Source: Pelecanus crispus (lineage: Eukaryota; Chordata; Aves; Pelecaniformes; Pelecanidae). Taken from it: 64,000 bases of DNA. Where the stretch lies: contig NC_134649.1 of assembly GCF_030463565.1 (NCBI RefSeq), forward strand, positions 37,473,044 through 37,537,043. The letters run 5' to 3'. Below, one piece after another: positions 46,801 through 61,800 of the stretch (its first letter is position 1; every line of letters starts with the position of its first letter). A program made the translations under genes and the position numbers. The notes below the pieces were generated by a model that worked only from the letters and a program-made list of their open reading frames with translations, searched no databases and was not told where the DNA came from.

Positions 46801-49800
46801 AAAGGGGAGAGATGCTAGATGGGGTAACTGTCTAGCCAAGGGAACCAGGGGTTTAAATCAGATCTGAGTACTGGTAGCAGGAAAGTAGAAAACAGGTGAG
46901 TTTATTCCCCAAGTGAGCTGCAGATGTATGGCATTACCTTGAGTTTGGAGCTGGGGGTGAGAGGCAAAACCAGCTGAGAGGGCCCTTGGTGCTGGGAAGC
47001 ACTGGTAGGCTGTGGTGGAGGGGGTGGGTGTCTCAGATGAGACTGCGGTTTGGGGAGAGGGTGATGAGATGGGCGGCAGTGAATTGAACCACAGGAGCAC
47101 ATCAGGTGGGAGGTGACAACCTTCCAGGTCCCAAGGACAGCACTGGCGACAAAGAAGTGGTGGGAATGGATTCAGTGAGACTTGAGGCACTGAGAAAGCT
47201 CTGACATGAGTTGTTGACCACTGATTGTGAAGGCTCATGGAGAACCATTGTGGCTGCATAGAACCAGAGAAAGAAATGAATAGTGACTTTTTAAAGAGGT
47301 ATTTTCCATTATGAATGCAACAATAGAAGCTGAGGAAAACAGAGCCTTTGCAGTAAGTGCTTCTTTATAGAAACTTCTTGTAAAATAATGCCTTGTATAA
47401 ACTTGTTTTCTTCTACAGTGCTGCAGGTCCTCTGTGTAGATTCAGCATGCTTATGCATACTGTGAATCTGCATGGATTCTTGTCTCTTTTGATGATGGAG
47501 CACCCAAAACTATATGTCTGGCCTGGTCTTTCATCAAAGCGATGAAAACTAGTTTTCCATAGATGTGAACCTCTCTGTTATTCATAACACATGCCTCAGC
47601 CCTGCTTTTTTTAAAAAAAAAATGGAAGAGTGGTTTTTCAGCCACTGGAGGAAGAGCATTATCTTGAGCTTGTTCTAAATAAACCTTATGCCAAAATGAT
47701 TGTATATTCCTCCTTCCTCTGCTGCAGATATGCAAGGAGGGAAATAAAAGGGTGCTTCTTGCAGCAGTCATTGAAATGGTGAAGTGCACCTGGGCAGCCC
47801 TCCACTTTAGTTAGAGGGATAATAAATTTCAGCTCCCATTTGCTGAATACAGCCCCGAGGAGTTCGTTCCATATAAACATCTAAGATTGGAGTTCCATTG
47901 CTAATGGCAAGATTATAATGAACTGTTGAGAGGCATTTGAATATGGAAAACTAATGGCATTCGAATTTTAGATCAAATCATAATCTGGTTAACTGCACTG
48001 AATAGAAGGTCGTATAAGCAGTCATCAAGCCTCAGTTTGTGGCCATAACCCAATAGTTAATTGCTTCCTACTTCAGTAACAATACCATGTCAATGTGTGA
48101 TCTAGATTCAGCAAAAAAATTTAGCTGTTTCAGGCAAGTATTCTGGCTCTGACTTGCAGTAAGAAGTGCAGTTTTCTGTTATTTGGACCTTGGATGAGAT
48201 TTGAATACTATTTTTATCTTTGCCTGTTCTCAGGATACAATAAGCCCAATTCCACAGAAGTCATTTAGTGCCAGGTTTCTGCAGAGGGGATTTGAAAACC
48301 TCAATTTCATGGCCATTGCTGCAGACCAGCCTGAAAAAGATGGGAAGAAATTCTGATGCTGGTGCAGGGGCGAGTATGGGTCTACCCATAACTGATACAG
48401 TATCTGTCATCTAGGACATCCACAGGACTTAAAAATGCCTGGTACAGTATGGAGACACAGAAGACAGTCCTGCTGCATCTCGTAATACTTCATCATTACC
48501 TGTCTGAGCAGTACCGCTTTCGGAAGGAGAGCCTGGGTGGACTTGCACAGTGCTCAGGTGTAAATGTTGTGGTTGTGGCATTCTTCCTGAATGTCCCATA
48601 CAGATGATGTAGGGCTGCTGATATGTACCTGGTCCCAGATGAAGTTGTTCACCTGGTGTAGAAGAACAGCTCTAACAGTTGAAAGGGCAGTCACCTGTAG
48701 TTGTAGGGTGGCTGTACTGCCATAGCTTCACTGGCGTAGTTTAATGGTACAAATTGTTATTGTGTTGACTTTGTGTTATTCATTATACTGAATCGTTCCA
48801 TGATCTCAGGGGTTTCTGTGTAGAATTGTTGCTGAGTCGTCAGTTCTAGGTCAAGGGCTTTTTTTCTTTAATTTGTAATGAAATCCCTCTACACCCCAGT
48901 CCATGCACATACATGGTCAATTCTTCTCTTGCATATTTTTCAAGGTTTTTCGTCCACCCCCTAAAACAGAGTGAGAGATCAGCTTTGATTTAAAGCTTTG
49001 TTCTGCTCATAGTAGGTATCATACCTGCTTCAACCTTTTGTATCACATTCTTTAATTACTCATATCCTTTCTATTCCTATTCCAGTCTTAATTTGAAGTC
49101 AGATCACCAGTTTACAAAATCAATTCCAGAATCCATTACCTCGCTTCTATCCCCAGTGCCTTCTGAAGATTGAATCGCGGTGGCACTTCCCTCCTATTTA
49201 CCTTGCTGCTCCTCCAGCATGGAGTCTGCCAAGGCACGTTTTCAAGGGAACAAAAGACCCTTCTCCTGGGACAGCATCATGCTCCTGCTTTTAGAGAGGT
49301 AACATAAGGCTACACTGGGGGAACAGCAAAGACAAGGAGGATGCTGAGGTGCTCACACCTTAGGAAAGATGCTTCAGAGGTGCCATACGACTTGGGGAAG
49401 CCTGGTCTGCAGGAGAAAACCTGCCGAGTTGGCTTTCCCATGTCAGGATTTGGCCTGGCCTTGGAAATGGCCAGTCTTCTTGTCCTTGAACCAATTCCTG
49501 ATGAGTGGCATGGTGACTGGGCAAGGTGTGCAAAGGGAAATGAAACCTCTTCTCAAAGGCATTGCTGCAGCAACCATCTAAACTGGAGCTGGCTTTCATG
49601 GGGACTCGTTTGACATTTGGACGCAACTAAAGATAATATAGATGCTACCTGGTTTTCAAGCATCTAAAGAATCAGTTGGATTAGTATGTATTGGTGATAT
49701 GTGATTGTCTTCAGCTCTGTTGAATTATCTCCCGTCTGAGAGGAGGGGGTAGCACCGAAAACATCTTGTCTAGGGAGGTTGATTTGAGGGTTTATTAAAC

Positions 49801-52800
49801 TGAGTGTGAGGCAAGAAAAATTGCCTCATACACAAGCTAGCTACACCTTGAGAGAGAGCACTTAGAAATCGCTTATCTGCTTTTTATTAAATTAGCATTG
49901 CTGTGTTCCACTTGTGACTTAGACCCATCTCTATTGCCTTAAATTTAAGCTTGAAAACTGCTGGCCAAGTCTGTAATTCAGTTCAGTCTTACAGATCAGC
50001 CTAGGCTGCTGGATGGGGTCAAACAGCTCTTGGATGTGTTGGAGATCGAGGAACAAGTTAGGAAGCTGGTGTGAGAGGTGACTTATTTCTGGTGGGGGTT
50101 TCCCTTGTAGTGCTGGGCTGTAACCTGCTCCCAGCTGCCCATCACCAGTGCCTGGTGGCCACCTGTTGTCCCCAACGAGCCCTGACAAATCTCGTAGCTA
50201 ACGTGGCCAAGCTCCCTCTGCTTCCCCTGAATCCATGTGGGCTGCCTCTCTTGAGCGGGTCCCATTCATTCATTGATTCAGCTTTGCTTAAAGGAGAATT
50301 GCTTTGACAAGACACAAATGCTGCTGTGGGGCTTGGCTTTTCCCTTTGGGAGCTTTGTCCCTCTGCTCACCTGAGACAATGGGAAGGTCAACAGGGTGAG
50401 TGCTTTCAAGGCTGACTCCTTTGGCTGGGCTGTTGGTTTGCCTATGTAGGTCTTCTTAGTGAAATACTGTAACAAAAGTGAATCTGGAGGGTGGGAGGAA
50501 TGCATTAATGCTTAGGCAGTCCTTTGCTTGCTAATTGCTTGAGGAACCTTTATGAAGGTCTGTGCCAAAGTTTTCACACACAGCCATCCCAGTGCAGCTG
50601 TAGATGGGCCACACTCATCCAGGGAGAGCCGCTGCTGGGTACGTCTGCAGAGCAAATGTGCATTGGGCTGCAGATGGCCGGGACACCTGAAAAGCAAAGG
50701 GTGCAGAGACCTTGACTGAAGCATAGCTAATGTGGTGGCTGAAAGCCAAGTGCTCCTCTCTCCCTGTGACACCCCACACGTCAGTGCACAGCAGGCATTG
50801 CCTCCCTGCAGAGCTGGCCTGCCCCACGGCAGGGCTGTGTCCCTGGGGTGCCCAGCCAGGAGCAGACCTGCTGCTGCCAAAAGAGTGCATGTGAAAGGCC
50901 TGCCCTGGAGAGCTTGGCTCAGCTGAAGTCGGGTGTCTCTCTTGCACCATGTTTCATCTGGTTTAGTGGCTGCTGAGGAGCCCGACAGTCTGCGTGTGTC
51001 GAGAGCAGTGTTAGCTGCCTGGTTTCTATAGGTGGTGCTGTAGTGGGAATAGTTTGCTGCCCAGAGAAGGGGGGAATTCCCAGAGCAGTCCTCCCGAAAT
51101 GTGTGTAAAAAGCTGCTATATGGTTTACCCGAGGCAGATCTGGGCTCATCTGGAGGGAAACTGCTGGTAGGTGTGTGTACCCACAGCACTGGTGATCCAC
51201 CATGCTTGCCGACATGATGGTGGGGAGGGAGATACAGGAGGAATTGCTCGGTAGGACAGCATCCGGGTTTTCATGGCAGACATGGCCACCTCTGAGCAGT
51301 GTGGGTGCGATGAGGTTCTCAAAATGGTTTTGGGCTGCTCAGGAGGAATGAAATCCCTGCAGCAGTTTGCTCTTCTGGGCTGGGAAGAGGGAACATGAAA
51401 CAGCAAGATAATGCAAAGTGGCATTGTTAGAAATACTGAAGCATCCTCCTGCTTATGGGCTCTTCAGCATATTCCTGGAAGTGACCATACGATGAGGCTG
51501 CGGGGTGAAGTAGCTGCCAAGATGTTTAATAAGCAGAGACCTGACCCTGGTGGTGGGAGGGCTGAGAATGGTGCTGAGAGTGCATTGAGATGGTGTGTGG
51601 TGTAGTTACACCGGTCGGATTGAAGAGCTTGTTAATGGATTGATCTCATCCAAGCCCATTAGGAGCTTGATGCTCGGTGGAGTTGTAAGTGCTGCAGATG
51701 AAGGATTGGAGGAAGCAGATTAGTGATAAGAGGCTGAATAGAGTGATCATTAAAACGAATACTCGTTAAAATGCTCATTCAAAAAGACATCCCAGCGGTG
51801 GACTGAGGTAGGGCCAGCCCTGCACTGCTCTGGTGAGGAGGATGTAAGATACATAAATGGAGAACCCTGTCCCAAGTAGCTGGGACATGTGAGGACAGCC
51901 AGGCAATGCTGCAGTGTTGTAGGTCCTGCTAAAGAGAGGAGGAGATGGCGAGACCACGCCAGTCTCTTCACTAATGTGATAAATCACTATCAGTGGGAGA
52001 TTCTCCTGTGTTTGTGCTCAGCTCCTGAAAGCTGCCATCCTCTCTCACAGCTGGTTACCTGGTTTTCTGCTTGGCCATCAACAACTTCCCAAAATTTTAA
52101 GAGTGTACAGAGGCTTGTGGTAAACCAGCATGCTCCTTCCTTTGTTACCTGCCTGACAAAGATTATGTAATGAGCAGCAGCAAGAAGAATACTTTTCTAT
52201 TACATAGTGAAGCACTGAATTGAAGTCCTAATTAGTTCACACCCCAAACACCCCGAAGCAAATTACTAACAATTCTGTCTCTCATAAAGCAGATGAGACG
52301 TTACTGTTAAACCTGCAGTGTTTTTCCCAGAAAGGGCTGGAGGGTTGAGGATGTGCAGGGAGGGTGCTTCTGCCCTTGGCAGCCTTGCATGCTGGTGTTG
52401 TGGGTGTGCGACTGTGTGCATCACCACTGACACAAAACGTGGGCTTGTGTCTCCGTACAAAATGGTTCTGCTCTGCTTGTAATGTGAAGGTCTGCTTACA
52501 GGCTCACTGTCCCCGGCCACACAGCTGGCCTGTTGGAAGGCCACGACGGAACTAGGTCTTCTCTAGGATTCCAGGAGGAGAAGACACTGTGCAGTCGCAG
52601 GATGTCCTGGCTGGTAGCGGTAAAGGCCTTTTCACACTGAGCGATCGTGACTTGTCACTGCGCGCTGCAGGACAGCTTCATCCAAAAATCGTTAAGGGCT
52701 TGGTCTCTGTGCGGGGGGGGTTCCTTGTTGTTTGAATTTCTCAACTCCGTTGTCTTCCATCTTGCATCTCCTGCTGCTTGTTGTCACTGCTGCCAAACCC

Positions 52801-55800
52801 TTGTGTATATAATTTAAGTTCTTCTGCAAATTAGTCCTTACCTCTCTTAATGGTGCCTGGGCTCATCACCCGTAATCAGCCTGGTTCCATGTGCTGGTCC
52901 TTCCTCTTGCCCTGATCTCAGGAAACCAGGTAGTTTATATGATATACTTAGGTCCTAGAGGGTTATCCTAAATTGCAGACCACAGCAGCTGTTGGGGCAG
53001 GTTAACTGTCTGACTACTCCCCTCTCCTCCTCAAAGGAGAGGAAAAGTGTAGGAAAGACAACTGAAGAGTGAAGCCTTCATGGCAAGGGTTACGTATGAA
53101 GTGGAAGTGGTGGGGATGCAGATGACAGCAATTTGAGAAAGGAGTATGTGCAGTAAGATTTGCTGAGTTAGTCTGCATCATAGCTACAAGCTTCAGAGCT
53201 GCTGTGAATGGTGATTGAGCTCAGCTGTTTGGAAGAAAGCAGAACCAAAGCAGCCCAAGATGAATTGGTTCCCGTCCTTGCTGCAGAAGGTGGCAGACGT
53301 AGTATTGAGCAGTTGGCACATAGAGTACCATGCAAGCATTTGCTCCCGAGTCAAGGATTAAAGGGAGATCTGTCCCTTTCAGGCTGGAGGGAGGGGGCAG
53401 TGAAGGGAACTTCTCCTTCCTGGATGCAGTTGTGCAGTGTGGGGGCTTTGTGTCCCGGGACACATCTGTTTTACTGGGGGTGAGCCTGGAGCTGTGCTCA
53501 GCTGCTGCCTGGCAGCAGTCCTGGCCCATGCCAGCCTGGTTTGGCTTTCCCCATTCTCAGGATGTTTTTCAGGGTTTACAGCCCTCTGAAGGGCTTCTGA
53601 ACACTTGCCTGATGCCTGCACCCAGAAGGAAACCAGTGTTTTACTTGTTTTCTGGGGAGGTAATAGAGTACCTTCGGGTTCACTGAAGTTGGGTTGCCCC
53701 ATGCTTTTGGCACACTGAACTGCTTCTATGAAAGACGTGGCGTGTTTGGGTGCCCTGTAGGAAGGACAAATGAGGGTTTAGCTGGCACTGAGCGTAGTAC
53801 TCTGGCCAAGCATTCTGGGTTTTCCTTTAAGTGTGTTGAAATGTGCAGAGGGCTGTGGTCATCTGAGTTGGCTTCTTGCCTTAAGTTCGTCTCTTATAGG
53901 AAATGGGCATTCCCCTTACTGCAGCATTTGCCCTCCCTAGGGCTGGCAGGCAGCTGGTGGTATTCTGCAAACACCCTCTGGTTTGCTGTGAAGCGAAGTG
54001 GGGAAGTTTGTAGTGTGCAGGTGTACTAAGAGATTACAATTACGAGATCCAGGAGAGACTTGGGTACAAATTCCCACAGCTTCAGGAACATTGGTTTGCC
54101 TGGATTAGCCTTAGGTTACTAAAAGGAGTAAGAAAAAAAGGGGTTGTAGCTTTGAGTGAGGTGTCTTGGGTTCTTCAACATCCTCAGAAGGCAGCTAATG
54201 CTCCAGCAGGATTGTGGCAGCTTGGATTTAAAGACTTTCTGATCATGCATCAGTTCTGGCACCTATTTTGATTCATTCACTGCATTAGCTGTGCAAGGAA
54301 AGGAGGTGGGTAGAGGCCCCAAAAGTATGAGAGCTGAAATAACATGTGTCTTAAACTTGCTGTCTTCTTGCTGTCAGCTCTTGACTGAATGAGGTCAACT
54401 GCCAGTCCCGAGACAAAGATTAGAGGAAACAGGCACCCAAACAACAGCTAGCTGTCAGGATCCCACTAACCAGTGGTTTTGCTATCGTGCAGAATCTGAG
54501 TGCGGGGCTGCCCTCGGGACAGATCTGCCACGACGAGCAGCGGCTGGAGGTGATCTTTGCAGATCTGGCCAGGCACAAGGACGATGCTCAGCAGCGCAGC
54601 TGGGCACTCTATGAGGATGAGAACGTCATCTGCTGCTACCTGGAAGAGCTGCTTCGCATCCTGGTGAGTAAATTTCTTTCTCAGGCAGAGCAGACAGTCC
54701 CAGTGAAGTTCCTTTTTTCTGACTTCCTTCGCCCCTGTGTTGCCATTGGATCTGCTATTTTGGAGGGCATAGGTTTCTTGTGCATCCCTTACCGTCGATG
54801 TGAAGCCCTGCCCTCCTGTGTGGGGTCTGCAGTGCTCTTGAACTGCCTTCCGCTCCACCTTACAAAGCTGTTCTGGAAAGAGTTATAGAACTGTTCTTCA
54901 TAGTAGCTGTGGTATTTACCTATCACAGAAGCATATAAACCCTCACGTCCAAAACTAAAAACGGTTGTCCCACAGCAAACCTAGAAACTTGCTGTGAGTG
55001 TTGTTGCACTCTTAGGCCCATATAAAATGTCTTCCATTTAAAACGTCCTCTGTGGGTGGGAAGTACCTGCAGGGTGAGGCCTATTAAATGCGAAGAAAAC
55101 AATTTGGTTGTGTTGAAAGTGAGCTTCAAAGCTATTTTTGTGAGCAAGTATAAAGTATCTCATCACATATGTGCATATAGGAGAGGTACCTCCCCATAGT
55201 GAGTAGCAGTGGGAAATACTGCTGCAATGCTGTCACTAGCACATACAATCCCATACATGTACAGGGAGCGTGGTATGGGAGCTGCCGCTCAACATATGGC
55301 CTGTCGCCTCGCTGTGGGCCTGCAGGACAAGGCAGAGGGGGATTTTGTGCAACCATTTCCTCATAGTTTAGGGGTGGGAGGAGATGTACAATACTTCTCA
55401 GGGTGGGAATGGCGCTGGAGCTGCTGTGTGCAACTGTATGATGCACTTGTCAAGCTGCTGCTCAGGTCATGGGTTTTTTAGATGTTTCCAGCCCAAGACA
55501 TGCTATACGGCAGAGACATTTCTCAAGAATTCACTTTGATGCAGAATCTGCAGGGTAGCAGTTCTTGAGCTGTCTTTGTGCTCTTCCTTTAGTTTCTTTG
55601 TGAGATGGTTGGGCTGGGGCTACTGAGATGGGAAAGCAGCTGGCCTCCCTCACGGTCCCTGCAGCAGGCACTTTGCTGATTTGATGTGCCACTGGGCTGA
55701 CCTGTTCATTCCTGCTTCCAGACAGATGCAGACCCAGAAGTTTGCAAGAAAATGTGCAAGAAGAATGAGTTTGAATCCGTCCTGTCCCTTGTGGCATATT

Positions 55801-58800
55801 ATCAGATGGTAAGGATTCAGAATGCATCAAATCTCTCTTCTTTTTGAGGTTTCCATGAAGATGTAAAAGAGCAGGGGTGCTATGATGAATATATGTAAGA
55901 CTGCTGGATAGGGCAGTTCTGTGAACTAGATACAGTTACAGCACATCCCTTTTGCATGCTGGCTAATGTCAATGTTATGCATGCAAGCTGTACGGAAGAG
56001 CAGAGGATGCTATAGACTTCGAAGCGGTAGCTAGCACTGTGAAGGGTAAAGCTGGCTGCTTTTATTAGCTCCATTGAGGGACAGAATTGGCATCGCTAAT
56101 GTCTAGAGGAAGGATTTCCGAGGATGCCTTGGGAAAGCTGACAGGCTGTGACTGCTCCTCTTTGAATTGATGCATTCCTGTGCATTAGTAAATAGTTCTG
56201 CTTAGGAAAGTAGGTTGTGAGTAGAAGCCCTGGGAGTGAGGAAGGAAATCAGTATTCAGAGAAAGAAATGGAAGTTTTGCCTGTGCAGTGTTGCTTTGCC
56301 CCTCTCCTTCCTGGAACTTGCTGTTGTAGGAGTCTGTGGGGGTTGGAAACTTGTCCCCATCTTGTCCCTAAGTCCCCAGCTACAGCACATCAAGCCTTGT
56401 GGCATTTAGCTCTCATCTGGCACTTGTGTGTCTGAACCCAGAGCTCAGCATCAGGGTGCTGTAGCATATCTGAGAGCAGTGGGAAGGCAGGCTTAATAGA
56501 GCCTGCTGGCTTTCACTGCCTGCTCTTCTCTGACCAGCATATCAAGGAAGCCTGGCCAGGTGGAGAGAAGTTGGGTCTCCTGTCCTCGCTGGTCATGCCC
56601 AGTGCCAGGGCTCGGCTCACTCCTGCTCTCTGAACCCTGGGGTTGTTGGCTGAGGCTGGAGTATGAAGGTTACCCCAGCACCAGAGTTCCTGCGTGGAAG
56701 CTGCAGGTTGAGTGTCGTCTTTGCTGAAATCCCTGCATGTCCCAAAACTTTCTGGTCACACCCTCTGCTTCCAGCAGAAACCCAACAGCTTCACAGTGGA
56801 AGAGCTGTTCCCGTCCTGTTCATCAACAATCACATGCTGAAGAGGGTTTGCAAATACTGTGTTGTCAGGAAACATTCTTCAGAGCAGTGTTTGCAAAACC
56901 TCAGTGTGCTTGGAGAATCCTGACTACCCAGCAAATTAAGTCTCTGCTGGGGATGGGTATAGGTTGTATGATACATATGATTTGTGGTTTATGATATATA
57001 TGATATATGGTTTATATGATTTGTATCATATTAAGTGGGGCATTTCACATCTGAGCTCTGGCTGCCACCTGCCATCTGACCACATGTGCTAACAGCCTGT
57101 AGCCAGCCCAATTGTGAAGTTATTGTAAAAGGACTCCTACGCTGTTGTTAAAAGCTAGTAGAACTACTGCGTTCACTGTCATCCTGGCAGGGTCTGTAGC
57201 TTCCCAACAGCGGGAACTTCTAGCCAGTTATGTTTCTGCCTTAGAGCAAGCCCTCATCTGGGACATCATTTGATCTAATAAATTATTTTTGCAGGAACAC
57301 AGGGTGCCATTACGGCTGTTGCTGTTGAAGTGCTTTGGAGCCATGTGCAACTTGGATGCTGCAGTCATCTCAACACTTGTAAACTCTGTGCTGCCGATGG
57401 AGCTGGCCCGGGACATGCAGACTCACACACAAGGTGAGCCAGAGCTGCTGCACCCAGGTCCCCAGGGACGTGTCTTTCCATTAGATGATTTACAGCAGTG
57501 CTGGTGGCCTCTCACTGCCTGACTGCTCTACGTGCCCAGTGCTCTGGGGAGAAGGGTGTCTGTTTTTAAAGTTATTCAGGTCATTACAGCTGTAAGTGGA
57601 GAATGCACAGGAGGGAATGTTTCAGTCCAATGTGCAAGGCCTTCTAGCTCTTGAATGTGCCATTAGTGATCCGCATCACTTCTTGTAGTTGTCTTAAAGC
57701 ACATTTTGAGCTGTTACGGTTTGTTTCATGATGCTGACAGGAGACACCTGCAGATCTCAAGGTCTCTGCAGCCTCTTATAGGCAGTTTTTCCTCAGCACT
57801 CTACACCAGATCTTTGCTGTGTTTGTTGCTGGTGAATGAGATGTGTGCTGGTTAAAGGAAAGGACCTTCTCTCCACCACTGTACCAATGGAGATGGTAGT
57901 GCTGTTAAAGTTGTGGTCCTGGTCCTCTGCAGGATATTGCCACAGCCCTGCTTCCCCCAGCTCTTTGCTTTCCATACCCAGGCTTTGCCCTCACGTTCCT
58001 TCTACTTCATGCTCGTGCTTCCTTTTGTAAGGATGACCTGTCCCTGCTATTAATGGGAACATCCTTCCTGCCCTTTGAGCTCCACATGCTCAAAAGCTCG
58101 GTGGTGGTGGTGTGGTCAGATTTTGCTAGTGTTGTCCCCCAGACCTCATGCTTAGCCCAGTGTCCTTTGTCTCCCAGCAGCCAGGGGCAGGTGCTGGGGA
58201 AGAACCTAAGAGCAAGGTGAACATGTAGTAATATTCCCCTGATGTGACCTTCCAAGTGCCCATGCATGCCCATGACATGCCCTGGGCAGTCACAGCTTTG
58301 CTTCCCATTTTGAAGTCAGCCTGTAGGCCACCAGTGCTGGCAGTGGCGTATGCTACATTTCCCCTTAAAAGGATATTGAAAATCCATTGTTTTGTGCTAA
58401 TCATAGCCAACAATTAAAGTAGCTGTTGAGTGACCATGTGGATCAAATCCCAATATTTGGAGCCCCATATTTGGAGCCTCACTGCCCTGATTGCAGTCTG
58501 TAGCCTGTTGGTTTGCTGTGAGTGTCGTGGAACTGTGGAGAAGCTTAATTTGGTGATAAGATTTTGTAGGGATTGACAAGTCTGTGCAGAACAGGGACCG
58601 TCACGTCCATTTCATGTAAGCCAAGTAGATGTCCAAGGTGACAACCTTCGATGTGGCTAATAGATGTCCCTGTCCCCAGTATCCCACCACAGACTGTGCC
58701 AGCCCGACTGTGTGGTGGACAGGACTAACAGGGCTAATCTGGTGTCTGGAAGGGGGTGTGAGAGGTGAAAATCAAGCCTGTTGCAGAAGGCTTTGTGCTC

Positions 58801-61800
58801 ACCTTTGCTTAGATGCCTTGAAGCGTGGGCATTTCAAAGGTGGGGAGTGCCTGAAAAATAATGTTTCAGCTCAGGGCAGGGCAAAGCACTGGTGGTGTGG
58901 AGAGGGACTGAGATCACTGCGCCTGTGTTGGCTACGCTTTCTCTTTGTGCTACTGCTGCTTATCAATTCCATGCAGTGAACTTACCACGCTGTTGGTATT
59001 TCATCTGGCTGTGCATGAGTAGCCTCTTCTCTAGGCTGAGGTTTTACTGCCCAAGAAGCAAATAATACCTGGCTATGGGACTATGACTGTGCTTCTGTGA
59101 CAACATTACTCCTGATTTTGTGTTGCCAAAAAGAAACTTTATCATGCATCCATCACCAATTCATAAAGATTGTCTTCTGGTGAGCGTTTTCTGCACCGTG
59201 TTCAAACAGGCCTCAGTCTCCTGCTCCTTTCCCTGAGCTGCCTTTGTGCAGGCAGGGCGGGCTGGTCCTGAGCTTTTGCAGAGTCCCTTGTCACTCCCTG
59301 CCTGTTGCAGTGTTGTTGTCCAGGGCATTTTCCCAGGGGCTGCATTGTCTCAGCACAGCTAACTCAGCCTCTTGCTTGTGGCAGGGCATTGAGCTCTGGC
59401 TTAGGTGACTTCAGTCCACCGTTGCAGATCTCCACATAGCGTTTCTGGTTGAAGCAGGCCTATCTCCCAGCAGGTGTTAGCTCTGCTTTGGGGACCTAAA
59501 AAGCATCGCAGTAGAAGTGGGTGAAAAGCGGCTCTGCTGCATCCTCTGCAGCTCTGCAGCGTCCCTTCTCTCCCTTGCTTCGTCTCAAGGCTTTTTCCCT
59601 CCTTGCTGTAATACATAGGCAGTGCAGTTGAAGGGTGAAAAGCTGCTCTTCCTTTGCTGACAGATTGCTTTTGGTTACTGGAGCCTCCTGAATCTGCGTC
59701 CTGATCCCATGCTGCCTTCCTTGTGCTAAGCTTATGGCAGGCGCTTGCGCAAATGTCATCTGTGCAGCATCCAGTCCCCTTGGCCTTTGCAGCGGGGCTG
59801 CAGAGAAGTAACCATCCTTGACCCAAACGTGTCTGTCCTTCAGAGGTGTTTTAGGGCATTAGTAGTTCCCTCCTGCCATTCTGGTGCTTACTACTCCGTG
59901 TCCTGCCAGCAAATGGCAAGCGGTACCTTGAGTGAAAACACGACCTTGAATCCTAGAATGACTTGAGCTTATTTTAGTACTAGAAACTGGGGAATAGCAG
60001 CTGATCCATGACATACCGTGGAATAGCTAATCCCTTCTGCGGATGGCAGGGGCCAGAGCAATCGGTGCCAGCACTAAGCAACTGGGGAGCGTTGAACTGG
60101 CTGCAGCAGCTCTGTGGGATCCCTCCTGGCTTGTTACTGAAGAGCAGCCGAGGCGGAAGCCCTGTGCCTGGATGCTGGGCGCCTTTGATGAGAAGGCACT
60201 TTACCCTGGGGCTGGTGCAGGCGTGTTGGCTGCTGGCCAGTTCTTCTGCCAGATGCTTGGGTCTTATTGCTTCTGGACAGCCACTTCCCTCTGCTGCGGC
60301 TGGCCTGCACATCTATCAGTGTTAGAAGAGCTTATAATAAGCCACGGCGAGGCAGAATTAGCCAGAACAATTCCAAAGAAAACAGACGGGGATAATCCAC
60401 TCTGTAATCGTGACTTTCTCCCTTGTTGCAGCTCAGTGTACATGCAAGTCAGCTGTTGGGCTCTTTTTACTTGAGTTGTAGACAGTTGTGTCTGCTCCCA
60501 GTGCCTGGATTTTGCACTGCTGTGTTTAGAGGTTGGAAGCAAGGTCTTTGAAGGCCTCTGAGAAATACCTTTCACACATAACAGCAGCTTTCTCACCAAT
60601 ACCTCAGCAGGCTTCAGAAATGCAGGCTCGTGAGCAAGCAGCCGCATCTCTCCTGCCCTTCACGTCCATTTGAGTGATGCTTATCAGTCTGTCGTCAGCA
60701 GAGTCCCTCTGCTTCAGGAGAGTTGCATTAATGCTATTTTCTTTCTTGCAGCCACTGGTGCTGCTCTGGAAGGAAAAAAAGCTGTGCTTTGACTGGCAAT
60801 TACTCTGTTACTCAGTATGGTGAGTCCTGGATGAGTCTGGCTGCAGCTGGGACACTCCAAAAACTTGTAGAGTCCATGCTGAGTGAGTGCACTGGGTTAA
60901 TCCAGATTTTCCTGAGTTCAGCTTTCTGACTGGTTTCAGTATCCTTTGATTTGGCATCCTTAGGCAAATCCAACAAGATTTGTCACCTAGTAGTGGAGTC
61001 CGCTGTCAACCAAGATGAACGGACATCAGTTCATGGCAGATGGGCCAAGGATGTGTAAAACTACCCTCCCCCCTCCCATCTCTAATTAATCTCTTCCTCC
61101 ATATTTGCTACAACCACATGTTTCTCTGGCTTCTGGTTCTCAAACCATTATTTCATTGCTCCTGATGTGATGAGAGAAAATGTTTTGTTCACAAAAGCCT
61201 TACTAGGAACACAGGAACAGCAGGTCCCTATGTCTACCTACTGCAGTATCCTGCCTCTGATACCCAACTCCTGAAGCTGTGGAGGAAAGAATGAAGAAAT
61301 CATGTGGTGAACAGTTTGTCAGATTCTTTTTTTGTTACAGTGAGCTTTGGCATCACTGACACCTTATAGCTGAGAGCTTCTTATATAAGTATGAATTATA
61401 TTTAAGTCATTGAATATCCTCACTCTTTGTTTACCAAGAGTAAACAGCAGTTTCCAGCCTTCCTTTGCTGCCACGTGGTCTAGAGTACTCTCCTACAAAC
61501 CCCAAACCTTGTTAATGCTGTAGTATCTCTGGTTAAGCCCCAAATGATTTATTTTTACTCAAAGTATTTGCTGTTTGAAAACTCGGGCATCTTGTGGAGT
61601 TCTGACAAAGTCTGCATGTTACTTGTTTATAGAGGCTTTGCTCACAGAGCTGACTGTCCAGGGGCATGAAGCTGGAATGATTCGCTAGCATTTTTCCCCC
61701 CATGCTAACAGTAAACCTGAGAGCTGCCAAGTGTTGCAAGTCCTTTGGCCAAGTCCAGGAGTATGCGGTGACAGTGAAGGCATTAGCTTGTGCAGTAAAA

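Noticed and set aside
50512..51189. 225-codon minus-strand open frame in NCKIPSD intron 5
   Set aside because: No domain, signal or splice support, and overlapping frames are also open. It was kept only as a remark in the intron entry.
60043..60474. 143-codon plus-strand open frame in NCKIPSD intron 8
   Set aside because: Not recognisable as any protein, with no splice support. It lies in an intron between two exons that join correctly without it.
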